Assembly (NCBI GenBank): GCA_964019415.1
Contig: OZ025874.1
Span: 4,608,196-4,672,195, forward strand
Reading direction: 5' to 3'
From: Ianthella basta
Lineage: Eukaryota > Porifera > Demospongiae > Verongiida > Ianthellidae
DNA: 64,000 nt
This document shows positions 12,201-24,902 of this stretch, in pieces. The notes beneath the pieces are model-generated. The model did no database searches. It was not told the origin of the DNA and worked only from the letters and a program-made list of their open reading frames with translations. Each line of letters begins with the position of its first letter. Within the stretch, counting starts at the first letter, position 1. The position numbers and the translations under genes are program-made.

Positions 12201-15200
12201 ATTGACTACTCCAAGCAAGTGAGCACTAGCATCTGTTGACAGCAGGAATGCATTAAATGCATGCTCAGCTTGTAATGTCTGCAATGCACCAATATATTAT
12301 TTAGGTGTGTTTGTCCTAAGAGTAGATCATTTTCCATAACTTTTTTATCACATCATCTATTGTCACTTGTCACAACAACGTCACCACATTATCTAGTGTC
12401 ACCACATATCAATACCTGAGTGCTCCACTTGTCATCAATCCTTGATGAGGTAGTTGGATGCTACTAAAATGTTGGGAATCAATTATCCATAGTGTCTACA
12501 AACTCCCTATCACTGTAGAAACAGTGTGATAAAATAATATAACAGTTAAGATTCATGGGCTAAACTAAAATAATGACCACATGGATTGGCGTGTGATAAT
12601 TAGAAATGTGGTGAAAATGACTGTACTCCCCATTTTTTGTGAGCTACAGCTGACTGAGAACAATGATTAGGAGAAGATGAAATCTAAACGGGCCAAGACT
12701 GCTTTGGCCCTAGGACATGAAGCTACAGCTCTTCTTCTTTTTCACCATTTTTCAAACCTATGTATACAGGAATAGAGTTCTGCTTTCTGTTTTATAGCAA
12801 CATAACTTACAGTCAGACACTGCCATCCCAACATAGACAGCACTCCCATGCTGTTTAAGGACCACCACTTTGAGGAGACTATAGATCTGCTGTGTATGAT
12901 TATCATAATAATTATTGTGCATAACATCATCCAATGCCAATTTGCAGGAGAGTCTTCAGGTCCTTAGTGCAGTTGGGTGAAAGGAAGCAGGAAGGAATGC
13001 AGAGTAGTCCTAAAGACGTCAGGATGAATGAATCTGTCTTACTGAAGAGCATTGTCCTAGGAGACATTCCCAAATTGCAAGAACTAGAAAGTTTGTACAT
13101 CATGCATGCACAGTTGTTATACAGTACAGTACACTGTTGTGATGTTATACATATTTTCACATGTTCGGCTGAGAGATACCTAGTATGGCAGTTTGTATTT
13201 ATTGCCTTGCTATACATACATGTTCTATTTATTCATCTATTAAATTCAGGGTATGTATTCTGATATTGCATTGATCTCCCTATACATGGACTGCACTATT
13301 GCAATCCTACAAACAAAGCTACTGATCTTCCTTCAGGACATGGCCCTTGCTTTGTTGATGTGTTCCTTGCAAGGAATCCTGATGTGACTCAGCTATGGGC
13401 AAGTTCTACAGCAGATCACAATAGTGGCCCATGCCAAGACAAGAAGAATACTAAGCCACTCAACAAGGAACAGGTTGAGGCAATCAGACTGAGCATGATA
13501 AACAGTTTTCAACTGATCCAAGGCCCACCAGGTGAGACCACAATGTCAGTCTAATCCGTATATCCAGTGTGTGCGAGGCTGGGTTCTTTGGTACTAGTTA
13601 TCTGGGCAGATAAAGCTTTGACTACATGTTGCTGTTGTGCAGTATTTTGTTTAGGCTGCCTAGATGTGAATATTCCATGAAAGTGAATACGTAGCGACGT
13701 ATGTCACTGCAGAGAATTACGTACTTTGTCCAGGCTATATAATGTACACTGCAGTTCTATTACAAGTGTTTCTGTTATGATTTAGGCACTGGAAAGAGTG
13801 TCACTGGAGCACATTTGGCTTATGCTTTTGCACTGCTGAACAGAGCAGAGAAGAAAAGCCAACTAACAGAGAAACCATGTGTCCTGTATTGTGGGCCTTC
13901 TAACAAATCAGTGGAGGTTGTTTTAAGTGAGACAGTGGCAACATACCATAGAAGCTGTAGGCTGTGACTTAGAGATTGAGCTTGTTTCTGTAATTATAGA
14001 TGTGAATGATTGTAGGCATGAGTACAAGTGGTAATATGGTGTATGCATAGCTCAAGTGCACGGTTCCTGACACTGCACTACGTACATACCTCTAGGGCTG
14101 TTGAAGCCCATGTCTCACAAAGTGAAGATCCTCAGCATATATGGAAAGATGATTGAGCGTTTGGACTACCCTGCCCCTTCGACTGGGATCATGGAACCTA
14201 AGGTGAAACCAAGCCATCAATGCCCAGAGGACTTGCAAGAGTTTGCACTGCACCACAAAGTGCATCAGCATTCAGCATTCAAAGCTGCCATCAATAAATT
14301 GGAAGTCAAATTTAGAGACCTGAGTCAGAGAGGAGCTGTTCCAAAGTCTGAGCTACGACAGCGCTACAAGAGACTAGTTGAAAATGCAGAGAAGGATATT
14401 ATTCACAAAGGAGCCTTTGACATTGTTTTATGTACTTGCAGTGAGGCTGCCAGTGGTCGTGTGAACAATAACCTGGCTCCTGTGCAGTGCATCATTGATG
14501 AGGCTGCAATGGCAATGGAGCCAGAGTGTCTGGCAGCTATCAGCAAGGCCTACCATGTGGTCCTGATTGGTGACCACAAACAACTGCAGCCAGTCATTGA
14601 CAACAGGAAAGCAAAGGAAAATGGACTGGGTACCTCTCTCTTTGAGCGGTATGCCATGCTTGGGACAGATGGCCGCACCTTGCCTTTCATCACCATGCTG
14701 AGAGTGCAGTACAGAATGGTGAGCTATTCTGGTGCTAGATACCTCTAAAAAGGGTCTGTGGACTTTGTGCAAAACTTCATGTTAATTTAACAATTATCTA
14801 GAGCATGTATTGTGCTTGCCCAAATGCGTAGAAACCTAGACCTCCATTTTGTTCTACATAGTAGTTTGACCCAGCCTCTATTCTAGCCTGGTTAATATAA
14901 ATTGTCTTACATAAAATCTGTATTTAGTTGTTAGAGGCAACATTGACATGGTGTGCGCTACTTTGAGAGATATAGAGAGCATTTGTGAGGACTTAACACA
15001 TTTTTAATGTAGTGTATTTGTCCGAATAGATGCCTGGGCCTCTAGGTTTTCCAGAGGTTTTTGACCCGACCTCTATTTGAGCCCAGCTTCAATTAATATC
15101 TGGTACAAAATTATCTGATACCTAGCCATAAATCCTATATAAAATCTGTGATAGCACATCACTGCCATTGTGATCTGCACACGCTGAGCTCTTTCTAGGA

Positions 15201-18200
15201 GGTGAGAGTGGAGAGAAGTTGCCACCTTCACATTTTGGTCTGGTCCAGTGACACCTATCTCTCTCACAGCAGATTCTATTGTGGCTCTTCTGTGCTCACT
15301 CCATACATTCAGCTAGAAAAGGTACATGTAGTGCAAGTCCTCTTGGACATCGCTACAGCCAGATATTAGGTAAAAATATTATATATGTAATTTAATAGAT
15401 GCTGCTCTCAAATAGAAGCCAGGCTCGAATAGACGCCGGGTCAAAACTTTCTGGAAAGAAATAGAGACCCAGTCCTCTATTTGGACATATACGGGATATT
15501 CCAGACCCGGCATCAATTCGGACCTGGCCACTATTTGAGATGCATCCTCTATTAGAAAAAATCATTGCTCGGATCCCCAGCTTCTATTCAAGCTCCGGCT
15601 TCTACATGGACAAATATGGCAGTCTGGATCTTGAGCAGTTACGGCCATCTCCCTCCTAGGTGCTTCTTTGCACTTCTTTCAGGCTCATTCACAGCCTTCA
15701 GTTGGAGGGGGAAGTCATACAATTTGTTATGGACATCCCTGCAGCAGCAGGACCTCCAACTTGCCATTTCCTGTGTTTGGGTCAATCCTTAAGCCTGCAC
15801 TTTAGTTGCCTAAGACACTCGATGATTGGACTCGCCCCAGTGTCAACTCGAATTCAACCCCCAATACAGATCACTTCTGCTGAAGCCTTGCTTCTGTATT
15901 AGAGCCCAACTTCTATGTAATAGTTAAATGCTGACCAAGAGGTGTCTCTGAGATTTAGAGCACGAAGCGCCCGAGTGCTGAGTGGTCTAAATCTTCAGAG
16001 ACATTGATTGGTCAGCATTTAAGTGTTATATATAGATCCCAAATGATTGGGTGAGGAGCCGGCAGCGAATCAGTTTACCTACTCGTCCCTGTGTCATCAC
16101 GCATCTTCCGGAAGTAGTTTGCTGCTCCTGACAGTGGCAGAGAAAACGTCGTGTGATTCAGGTTCAAGTTGGGTTGTTCATCTCGCAGTGGACGCTTCCT
16201 ACTGGTCGGCAATGGATGCGACGCGTCAGCTAAGCATAAGCTTACTCACTGTCAGTCACGTCAGTCACAGCATTTTCCAGAGTGGTTTCTCTAATCAAAG
16301 CCTGTTCCCTGCTCGTAGCTAACGAGTTCCTTTCTCAGCTATGGTTCGTAGCTGGATTGTGGCTTTTCCCTGTTTCTCAATGAAACAAGTGAGCTGGGTG
16401 ACCTGTGCATCGAATGTTGTGGCGTCAGCTACTGTTGCCTATCACAGCTGCATTTAGAGCATAGCACAAACACCGCGCGTGCCACAGAATAGTGCATGGT
16501 CGGCATTTAGATGCACTGCGCACAGTGCATCTCTGGGATTTACGTAGATGCACTGGCGCCAGTCTGGCGAGATGCAAGCACTCGTCCTATTGGCTACATG
16601 TTTGTCCGCGAAATGCTTGCTGTGCGTCTATGTAAATTAATTACAGCGTTTAGACACCCGTTACCATGGCAACGGGATCTATACATATACAAACAAATGC
16701 AGTATGCCTGATTATCCTTTTAGTTGATCCATCACCACCAGTCATGAACAGTTTCGTTATCACTTGAAGAGTGGCATAAAGTTAATCTGAACTGTAGCGA
16801 TCGCCACACCATACTATTTGTAGGTAGTACAGTAGGCAATGTTAACATCTGAACTTGGCTCTGCATGTATTTATGTATGGAATTATGTGCCTGCAGTACC
16901 ACATGAATACACAATACATATTGCATAGATTACTTATAAGTGTATTTACTTTATATCTGCAGCAAGAGGCAGTTTGTGCATTTCCTTCTGACTTTTTCTA
17001 TGGAGGAATGCTACAACCTCACAGCTCTATTGGCAGAGCAACCATTCATGGTCTTGAGACGTTCTGGCCAAATGGTACATTACACAAATATATAGACTGT
17101 AGATTGAAATTTGCATGCTAGATTTTGATGAATGGTCACATGCAGACATTCCACCATGTATACATGTCCTCACACAGACATTTGGCCACACATGCAGGCA
17201 CACTACATACATGCATATTTACATTGCATGAACTATGGTCATTTAAATGTGATAATGATTACGTTGTATGCAATAATGGCAATAGCAGCACTGGAATCTC
17301 CTAATTTATTCAGCTAAGTGGCCAATTGTCTTCTGTGATATTGATGGTCATGAAGACGGTAACACTGGAACACAGAAGTCTGGTAAAGACTCCAAGAGCA
17401 ACAGCAATGAGGCAGCACAAGTGGTGAGCTGTGAGAGGATGGTGTATATTTGCTCTTCAAATTCCATTGTTAGGTCTAAGTTAATCCAATGCATATTAAT
17501 GATGATCTACTTGCAGTGGTAATAACTGCATGTGATCTACCAGTAACTATATCAGAGCTTGCTTTGCCCATGCACTGCTGCTATATACTTGATAGCAGGA
17601 GAACTCACGTTCTGTGGGCTAACCTGCTATAGTGAAGCCTAGTTTGAAGCAGTTTCAACAAGTACTGGATGAGGGTTCAAGTGTCTTTGGTTGTAATTGG
17701 AAGTTGTACAGAAGCTGTGATTGCAAGTAGCCAGGCGGCAATGGGCTGGGAGTTAAAGTTGGACAAAGCCTGGATGGGCAATCTTGACACCTGTCCACAT
17801 TGTTTTCCCAAACATTCATGCTGAACTTCAAGAGAAGGCGGAGCAGTGGCAGACCTCTGCGAGAGGAGAGCTGGATGTGGAGTGAAGAAGTAGGGAACAC
17901 AGGGGACCCCTTTATAGCAATTTCTACGTGATTCACTTTGTAACTGAGTATTTGGCTAAATTTCACTGCTTCCCGGAGAAATATGAAAGAAAAGCAGACC
18001 ACAAATGGATACACAGGCACAAATGAGCCTAATGTATTGATGCTGATTAAGTTACCATTGATCAGGCATTCTTCTTCTTTTGTCCTTCCCCAGGTAAAGA
18101 TTGTGCAAGTGTTGCTCAGCAAATACTGCAACTCTGTGTGTCCCGAAGACCTGGCTATCCTGACACCCTACACAGCTCAGAAGGAGCTGATAAAGAGGAA

Positions 18201-19965
18201 ACTCAGTAATGAGACTTTGAAGGTCAAAGTGCAAACCATTACTGAGAGCCAAGGTGTGTCTGTATGTTGTGTAACATGAGGATCAGGTAGTGGCTTCAAA
18301 TGTTAAACTCCTACATATGTATTCTACTAAGCTTACTACATACAGGTACGTATGTAAAGTTTCTGCATAGTGTTTTCTTATCACTGCCATCAACAATGTG
18401 TATATTATATTACTCAACTCAATCTTGCCATAATATTACAGGCAGTGAGTTCAGAATTGTGATATTGTCCACTGTGCGCTCCCAGCCAGCCAAGGACATT
18501 GAGAATGAGGAAGTGGTCCAAGCTGACAGACAGTGGATGCGAGAGAACCTTGGCTTTGTTACAGATGAGCACCAGATCTGTGTTGGGATTACTCGAAGTC
18601 GGCTAGGACTGGTGATAGTTGGTGAGCAATAATCTGATTGAATGCTGGGGTCTGCATGCATGCACCATTCACTGTTGTGTGTACACCAGTAAGTGGTTTG
18701 AGGTTTGAAACTAAGGGTGCCAAACCTAAGTACATGAAGGAGAAACACAAGGTTTCACAATAATGTACAGCCCTATTCTTCAGTATTCCATACACTGCAG
18801 GTGTGTGACTATTAGACAGGCACAATAATCTACAGTGTACATGCTTGACAGAATGTCTTGTTCAACCATCATTACAGTATGGAGATGGAGATAGCAAGTG
18901 GCCAAGCGTCATACTAGGTGCATGAATTGGCAAATACATACATACATGCATACGCATGAAAACTCATCCATTCCATAAGGTCATGTGAGTATGATTTGGG
19001 TAACTTCATAAATTTTAACTTCCAAGGACAGTAATTTTGACACCAGCAAATGGGGGTGTAGCTACATGTATTCCAGCAATGGAAGTGCCAACTCTAGGTG
19101 AATTCTTCACTGGTGTGCTGAGCATTCAAAGGAGAGCAACCTGCTCTGGGGGTACAGCAAATGAGTCCATTGAGCTTTAGTTTAAGTTATATACTTGTTA
19201 ACATACATATACTGAACAGGTACACTTATGCATATATCTACAGTAACTCGAGCGCTGCACTGCCACTAGTACTTGCAAGCAATAGCTATTTATAATGCAC
19301 TAGCACAAGCAATCTCATGCCCTATAGCTTCAACATGCATTACCCCAGTATCTAAAGTGACAGTGTTACAGCCCTGTGTGCCAGGTGTGTGAACCCATAT
19401 GAATGATCAACCATATGCTTATTTTGTTATCTAATATAATCTTCCCTGTACCATGACAATGCATTGTGCAGTCACTATTTCATTGAGCCACACCATCTAC
19501 GTAATTTTGACCATCGTGGGTTGAATTCACTTAAGTTTTGGCACTCATGATAGGCAATTTTGCCATAAAGTTAGAGACAGTTAGACATTAGTCACTTACT
19601 AATTGTCAGTGTCACATGATGATTAACTGTTGCAAAATATCTGTCAGGATTGCCTTAGGATGATGGCGGGTTCATCTGCTAAAACCATCTTCACCTTCAG
19701 TCAATAGCTAATCATTGTGAACAAGAGTTGAGCTGACACACTGTACCAAGCTCACCTCCTCATTCAGCATTAACTACGTACTTGAAGTCTGTACACATCA
19801 TGACATGTCTTCACTGCCGTTGCAGGTAATTCACGTCTGCTACAGTATGACAACACATGGAAGCAGCTGGTGCAACATTACAAGGAGAATAACTGTTTCA
19901 TCAGTGGTAGAAATTTCCCAAAATGGCCCCCTGAATTTTCTCTAGCAAGAAGCATGATGCAGTAG
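3232..19965 (+). CDS. HELZ2-like: HELZ2-like helicase-RNB-helicase protein (5' end not found)
   Basis: The architecture is an SF1 UPF1-like helicase, an RNase II/R (RNB) domain and a second UPF1-like helicase, as in animal HELZ2. Exons: 3232-4246, 4386-4592, 4767-5018, 5099-5183, 7669-9665, 9928-11844, 12106-12218, 12948-13090, 13337-13531, 13786-13926, 14096-14718, 16963-17074, 17314-17423, 18094-18253, 18442-18621, 19826-19965. All junctions keep phase and give 2462 residues before the stop. Helicase 1 has GPFGTGKTK (about residue 178) and DEAAQ (307), and ends with FNTVITRAQSLVVAVGNP. RNB has TIDPEGAINLDDA (about 920) and HFTSPLRRAADVVVQR (about 1280). Helicase 2 has GPPGTGKS (about 1972), DEAAMAMEPE (about 2155), QYRM, and GITRSRLGLVIVG near the end. 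In RNB the second of four expected acidic residues reads Asn. The first exon lacks an ATG and starts mid-codon, so upstream exons encoding the N-terminus, which in HELZ2 carries CCCH zinc fingers, are missing. In vertebrates HELZ2 acts as a nuclear-receptor coactivator and interferon-induced RNA helicase/exonuclease; the role here is inferred. Confidence 0.88.
6149..6258. repeat. Short foldback repeat (MITE-like)
   Basis: Arms of about 40 bp are reverse complements: TTACTACAC...ACTGCAC on the left and GTGCAGT...GTAGTAA on the right. The pair spans 110 bp in a helicase intron. No transposase is present. Confidence 0.65.
6978..7302 (-). repeat. Two tandem copies of a tRNA-derived SINE
   Basis: Read on the minus strand, each copy begins with a tRNA-like head and has a B-box-like block: GAGTTCGAGTCTC in the copy at about 7163-7302, and CCGAGTTTGAGCTC in the copy at about 6978-7135. 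Both continue with a shared body (GCTAATTTT-C/T-rich) and share a 3' tail containing ATTGTATACCTTG. The order and spacing match tRNA-type RNA polymerase III SINEs. The two copies differ at many positions, so they are not a recent duplication. Confidence 0.6.
12219..12947. other. Intron of helicase gene with a relic repeat motif
   Basis: The only structure seen is at 12442-12473, where TTGATGA, a short stem (GTAG...CTAC) and AAAATGTT follow each other. This resembles a decayed copy of the hammerhead-like core found at 32867-32900. No coding signal is seen. Confidence 0.45.
14811..15620. repeat. Nested repeat family with inverted ends (MITE-like)
   Basis: A unit at about 15009-15496 has long imperfect inverted ends. 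The left end contains GTCCGAATAGATGCC and TTTTTGACCCGACCTC. The right end contains the reverse complement, with ACGCCGGGTCAAAACTTT and CTCTATTTGGACATAT. Partial copies of the same ends lie at 14811-14900 and at 15497-15620, so several copies have inserted next to or into each other. No transposase is present. It lies in the 2.2-kb intron that interrupts helicase 2. Confidence 0.65.
15923..16022. repeat. 100-bp foldback repeat
   Basis: Arms begin and end with GTTAAATGCTGACC and its reverse complement GGTCAGCATTTAA and pair over about 40 bp around a short centre containing GCACGAAGCGCCCGAGTGC. It fits a MITE-type hairpin. Confidence 0.65.
16025..16690. promoter_or_regulatory. CpG-rich island with RFX X-box-like palindrome inside helicase intron
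   Basis: This stretch is richer in CpG than the flanking intron. At 16658-16677 it holds a near-perfect palindrome centred on GTTACCATGGCAAC (16660-16673), which is the classical X-box bound by RFX factors. A second near-palindrome of 24 bp lies at 16508-16531 (AGATGCACTG...CAGTGCATCT). A CTTCCGGAAG block near 16109 resembles an ETS site. It may be an internal promoter or enhancer, or a repeat carrying such sites. Confidence 0.4.
18622..19825. other. Last intron of helicase gene
   Basis: This is a 1.2-kb intron with scattered ACATACATGC-type microsatellite and no coding or transposon signal that I can recognise. Confidence 0.7.
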
Positions 19966-21772
19966 CATTTGAACACTGAATATATAATCGATAACTATTG
20001 TCCAGTTTTGTATGCACTTCACCTACTATATTATTATTTGATATTATTATCATGTACCAAGAGTAGATCCTACTCTTGCATGCACTCAGTAGTGTAAGCA
20101 TATTGTAACTCTGTAACACTATTCTTTATATATGTCTGCATTAACTGTAGAAGCACTGCTAATAATATTGCATAATACCATATATGTCTGTACAACCTCC
20201 GTAAGTACACTATTAGGTACATGACCAGATATGGAACACAGACCTACCTGACTGCTGACTACCCTGGACTGTCTACCATGTGTGATGCCCTATGGCACTA
20301 TAATACTGACTTCATACTTCATAACAGTCAGTAACTGTGCTTGAGTGACACAGTAATTTATCCAACATTGGGAACTAAGCACAAACTTAGGCTATATAAG
20401 CTAATAAGAAAAGCTTACATTAAATTGTACAATACATCTAATTAATGTCCTTCACTTGGTCAAACATACCGGACCAGACTACCTAGGCATGCTTACCTGC
20501 TTGTACCTCGAGGTCTTCCACTGCCTAGTGGCTTTGTGGCTTCTCCTTCAACGAACGTTGCTAACATAATGACGTCGTCGTGAAGGGTAGCTGCTCATGA
20601 CCACCTACCCGCAACGTGGATTGGACTATGTACATTAGAATGACCGTGAGTCGGCGGCCTTTTAGTACCCGCCATCTTGGTGGATACATTACGTCACAGT
20701 GACGTGACGTTGCATCCATTAACCTGTTTAACCACTATGCGGTTAAACTTCATTCAATCATGCAACACATCTTCTAGACAGGAAATGATTCAACAACACA
20801 CATCAATCATCAGCATGAATTCAGTCATTTATTTACATCTGCAGGCCATTTCTAATATTGTCCAATGATCATTATCGATGTCTTCCTCTTGGCCACCTTC
20901 CATACCCTCCATTCCCCACTCCTCTTCTAATTTTTCCTTCTACTTCTCTCCCTTCCTTACTGACTTCACCAACCGGATTTGCTCCAGTCTCCATTTAATC
21001 TCATCATTGTAGTATAGTAGTGATACAATCCTTATAACACACTCCCTCAGTTATACTCATGACCACTGCATTCAGGCATCCGTCCAATCCACCTGTATTA
21101 TACTGGCACTTAGGGACAAACTGCATGTAGCCCACATCAGACTGACACATCTGGCTAGAATATTGATTGTACTCACCAAGTGCAGCATCCAATTAACTCA
21201 TGACCTGGGAAGTGAGGCCAGCCAAAACTAAACTCTTAGGTCATGTGCAGGGCTCCCCCATTATCACCTGCCCAAGTCATGCATACCTGGACTTGTCATC
21301 CAAATTCCGAGTAATGAGAGGACATGTTTATAGGATCCAGGCCAGACTCATCAAGGAAAACCTACAGTGGAGCAATCTCAAGGACTTTAGCATGCAGTGA
21401 CAAGCTGGCCATCCTGAGTGACTTAGAAGCACTACGACTACTCACCCCAGACCTATTCCACATATTACTGACTACAGCGCTGCATGTCGCTATGCTTTGA
21501 AGTACAGACACTTCTCAACTTGAGTGCTAATTATAAAACAACGAGCGTGATGAGCACACGCTCTGAACCACACCTATATAGCGGTAGTCTAGCCGCTAGC
21601 CCCAACTGTGTCGGCTAGACAACAACATCCGCCCCTTTCAAAATGGAGGCCATTTTCGCCTAGGTGTCACATACCAGGGTCACGTACTCCCCGTGCCGCG
21701 TGTGACGCACACCGCCACCCGACCCCCTCTCAGAGTAAAACACCATCGTCACCCACCCCCCTTATACGAGCC
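19966..21772. other. Spacer between helicase and SLC26 genes
   Basis: A cluster at 20569-20710 holds TGACGTCG (20570), CCGCCATCTTGG (20669, YY1-like), TTACGTCA (20689) and TGACGTGACG (20700), CRE-like sites that suggest a promoter. It could drive the SLC26 gene through an untranslated exon. The stretch 21190-21480 reads partly as a protein-like frame on the plus strand without a recognisable family. Just before the SLC26 start there is another CpG-bearing stretch with AAAATGGAGGCCATTTT near 21640. Confidence 0.45.
20569..20710. promoter_or_regulatory. CRE/YY1-like motif cluster, candidate promoter
   Basis: Three CRE-like sites and one CCGCCATCTTGG motif lie within 140 bp in an otherwise AT-rich spacer. 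The nearest downstream gene on the same strand is the SLC26 transporter about 1.1 kb away. No TATA box or initiator is clear. Confidence 0.35.
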
Positions 21773-24700
21773 ATGGACGGCGGTGCTGCTGTGATGCCCG
21801 TAGAGGACGGCCGGAGTGGAGAGGACAGCGAAAGTCCTGAAGAAGAACAAATAACACCGGAAGATGGTTGCCTTCCTGCGACAGTAGCCGTACAATTCAA
21901 CAGGGAGCCTCGCTTTCGGCCGCTCCCAAATGAGAAGAAGTGTTGTCCTCTCCCAGAGCCCATTCGCACCAGCCTCACACCTCCCATAGCACGGCAACAA
22001 TGGGTGAAGTTTATCTTGCTTCGTCTCCCTATACTCCAATGGCTCTGGACCTACCAACCTAGCTATATTATCGGGGACCTCATCTCTGGGATAACTGTGG
22101 CTGTGATGCACATTCCTCAAGGTAAGTGCCTTCCCTGTAGTTAAATGTCTGTGTGCCTCGGGCATCAAGCCTCATGCCGTGTTATTGTACTGTTGGTCAC
22201 TGTATGTATGTATGTGAAATGTGCAGCGTGTTGCCTATGCCAGCTCCAGTGGGCTGTGTTCAGTGTTGTCCTGCATCCAGTTGCCCTATTAATGTGGTCT
22301 TGTTCAATGAGGAACGGTCGCTGTTAAGTGCCAGGATACCCATATTGTCACAGCTATGTATAGTGGGCAAAGGCTCCTCAGGCGGCCCAAAGCACTGCAC
22401 TTGTGTGGGGGCTGCATTAGACACAGAGACCACTTTGCACCTTGGCAGGAAGTGTCCCCCTCCCCATTGACACTGACTGGGACACACGGGTAGAGACTCT
22501 GTATGCTATGCTTAGGTTCACAGCAATCAGTTGTCTGCTTCCAACTCACTAGTGTCTACCCATGGCAAGGCACAGCTACCCTAAGAACTCCAATTTAATA
22601 CAGCATCTTGTACATACATACATGGCATGACTTGTTTATTCCCCATGTACCCCAGACTCTGACAGTACAAGGTGGGGTGTGTGTGGTTGTGCAAGCTGTA
22701 GAGCTCCGTCATGTGCCTTTTGTTTGTGTATGAGTTGTCAATGTGCAGTGCAGCTCTGGGGCTAGTACCCATCGCACTGTATTGATCTCAATAGCCATAG
22801 AATACAGGTGACAGGCTCCGGGAAGCACTTCCACATTTCTTCCTCCTCATTTCCTACTGCCAGACATTGTCCAGGTCTGTGGAGGGGTAGTCACATAGGC
22901 ACCTCTATCCTCATTCATTCAATTGCCCATTGTGTGTTGTATACACCTGTTGCCTGCTCTGTGGCGTGTGTGGAGATGTGTCATTACTGACCACTGTGTG
23001 TGAATTACACACACACCGTGTGATGTGGTACAAGTGGTGACTAGCTTGTTCCCTTTGTGCAGGTTTGGCATACGCCCTCCTGGCCAACCTCCCTCCTGTC
23101 TATGGGCTGTATGCATCCTTCATGCCCTCTATTGTGTATGCTTTCTTTGGGACGTCAAGGCACCTCTCCATGGGTAGGTTGTGTGCACATGTACATACGT
23201 GTGTGTAGCTAATTGTTAGGTAGTTTAAGAACAGTCCCTGGACAGTTTGTGGTGGGGTAAATTAATGGCAAGAATAACTCTTATGACAGTTTAGTATGTG
23301 CCAAGGACATAGTCTATTTATATACATACGTATACACACACAGATGTACTAAGTATGTAGTAGACTGGTTGTCCTGTAGAACAGTCACTGCTAGAAAGTG
23401 TATTAATGTAAATATGTACGTGTTCCCAGAAGAGGTTGTGTGTTGAGGCATAGCTAACTGATCCCTCTGCAGTTGTCCATACAATACAACAGCATTCTAC
23501 GTTGTGTTTTATTCTCTTCTCACCTACATGCACACAAGTGCACTTGTGCGCACATCTTTGTTCATAGACCTGTCCAACATTGGTCTTCTTATATGGTCCT
23601 GTCACAACAAATCGCCTCATACCCTGTGCCATCTTTTACAGGTACGTTTGCAGTGGTCTCTCTTATGGTGGGAGATTCCATCAACAAGGTGCTTGCTAAC
23701 TACCCACTCATTGATGAGGCCTGCCACATCTCCATGTCTTCCTCAGACGTCACTGAGGGTTTACTAAACGGCAGTAATGCCACCATGTATGGGGCTTGTG
23801 TGACAGTGGATCAGTGTAGAGACATGTGTAATGCTGTCACCACCAGTGTTGCTATGACAATAGCATTTGTCACTGGTGTCATTATGGTGAGTACTGTAGT
23901 GTTGTCACATGTGTACACACTGGTGGAGACACTCAGTCACATACGTACATGTGTACAGTACTAGCAAATTATTATCCTTCATGAGCTCATTGTGGGAGGT
24001 GGGTTATTTGCCCACTTGGAATTTTAGCAAGCCATAAGTCACCATAGTATTGCTCCCTTATTCCCCCCCCCCCCCCCCCCCATTTCTTGGAACCTCAGTT
24101 TTGCCCCCCTTCCCTCCCCGCATGACGAATTTTCCAAATACAGCACTGCCCTTGAATGTCACTGAATTTCTGCACTCATACGTGTGCACTTATGTGTGCA
24201 ATAATTGTACATATGTCCCAATACCTGCTTTGTTGCTCTCATACACTGTATATACTCTGCTGTTTTCCCAGGTTGCCATGAGCTTCCTCCAATTGGGCTT
24301 CATCACACTGTTCCTCTCCAGTGCCCTTGTCAGTGGGTATACCACTGCTGCTGCAGTGCATGTGGCAACCAGCCAAGTGAGGCATCTGCTGGGTATTCCT
24401 TCCATCAATGCAACAGTAGACCCAGGAGTCCTCAGCGTGCCCAATGTGAGTGCTCTGCTGTACACATATGCATGAGTGACTCTTTGGCACAGGGTAGCAG
24501 AGCTGCTAGTGCTACTACTCTAGTGTGTGCTAGTGTGGAATGTGATAGCAGAGCTGTGTGTGTACTCCTTCGCACACTCACATCCTTGCCTCTCCCTCAT
24601 TCCCTTGTTGATGTGTCTCATTTCTAACCCCTTACAGTTGTGGATCAAAGTGTTTCAAAACCTCTTTCAAGGCAATGTCAACTGGGTCACCATCATCATC

Positions 24701-24851
24701 TCCATTCTGGCCTGCACCTTCCTCATCATCATTCGCAATGTCAACGCGAGACTGACAAAATTCAAGTATTACAAGAAGTTCCCTGTACCAATCCCTTCAC
24801 AGCTGATACTAGTAAGCTGGGACTCTCTCCTATGGGCCTGGAGATGCTACG

Positions 24852-24902
<51 letters not shown>

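Noticed and set aside
21608-21772. Extended N-terminus of the SLC26 protein
   Set aside because: The frame is open but the first ATG is at 21773; the upstream part is Pro/Arg-rich untranslated-like sequence.
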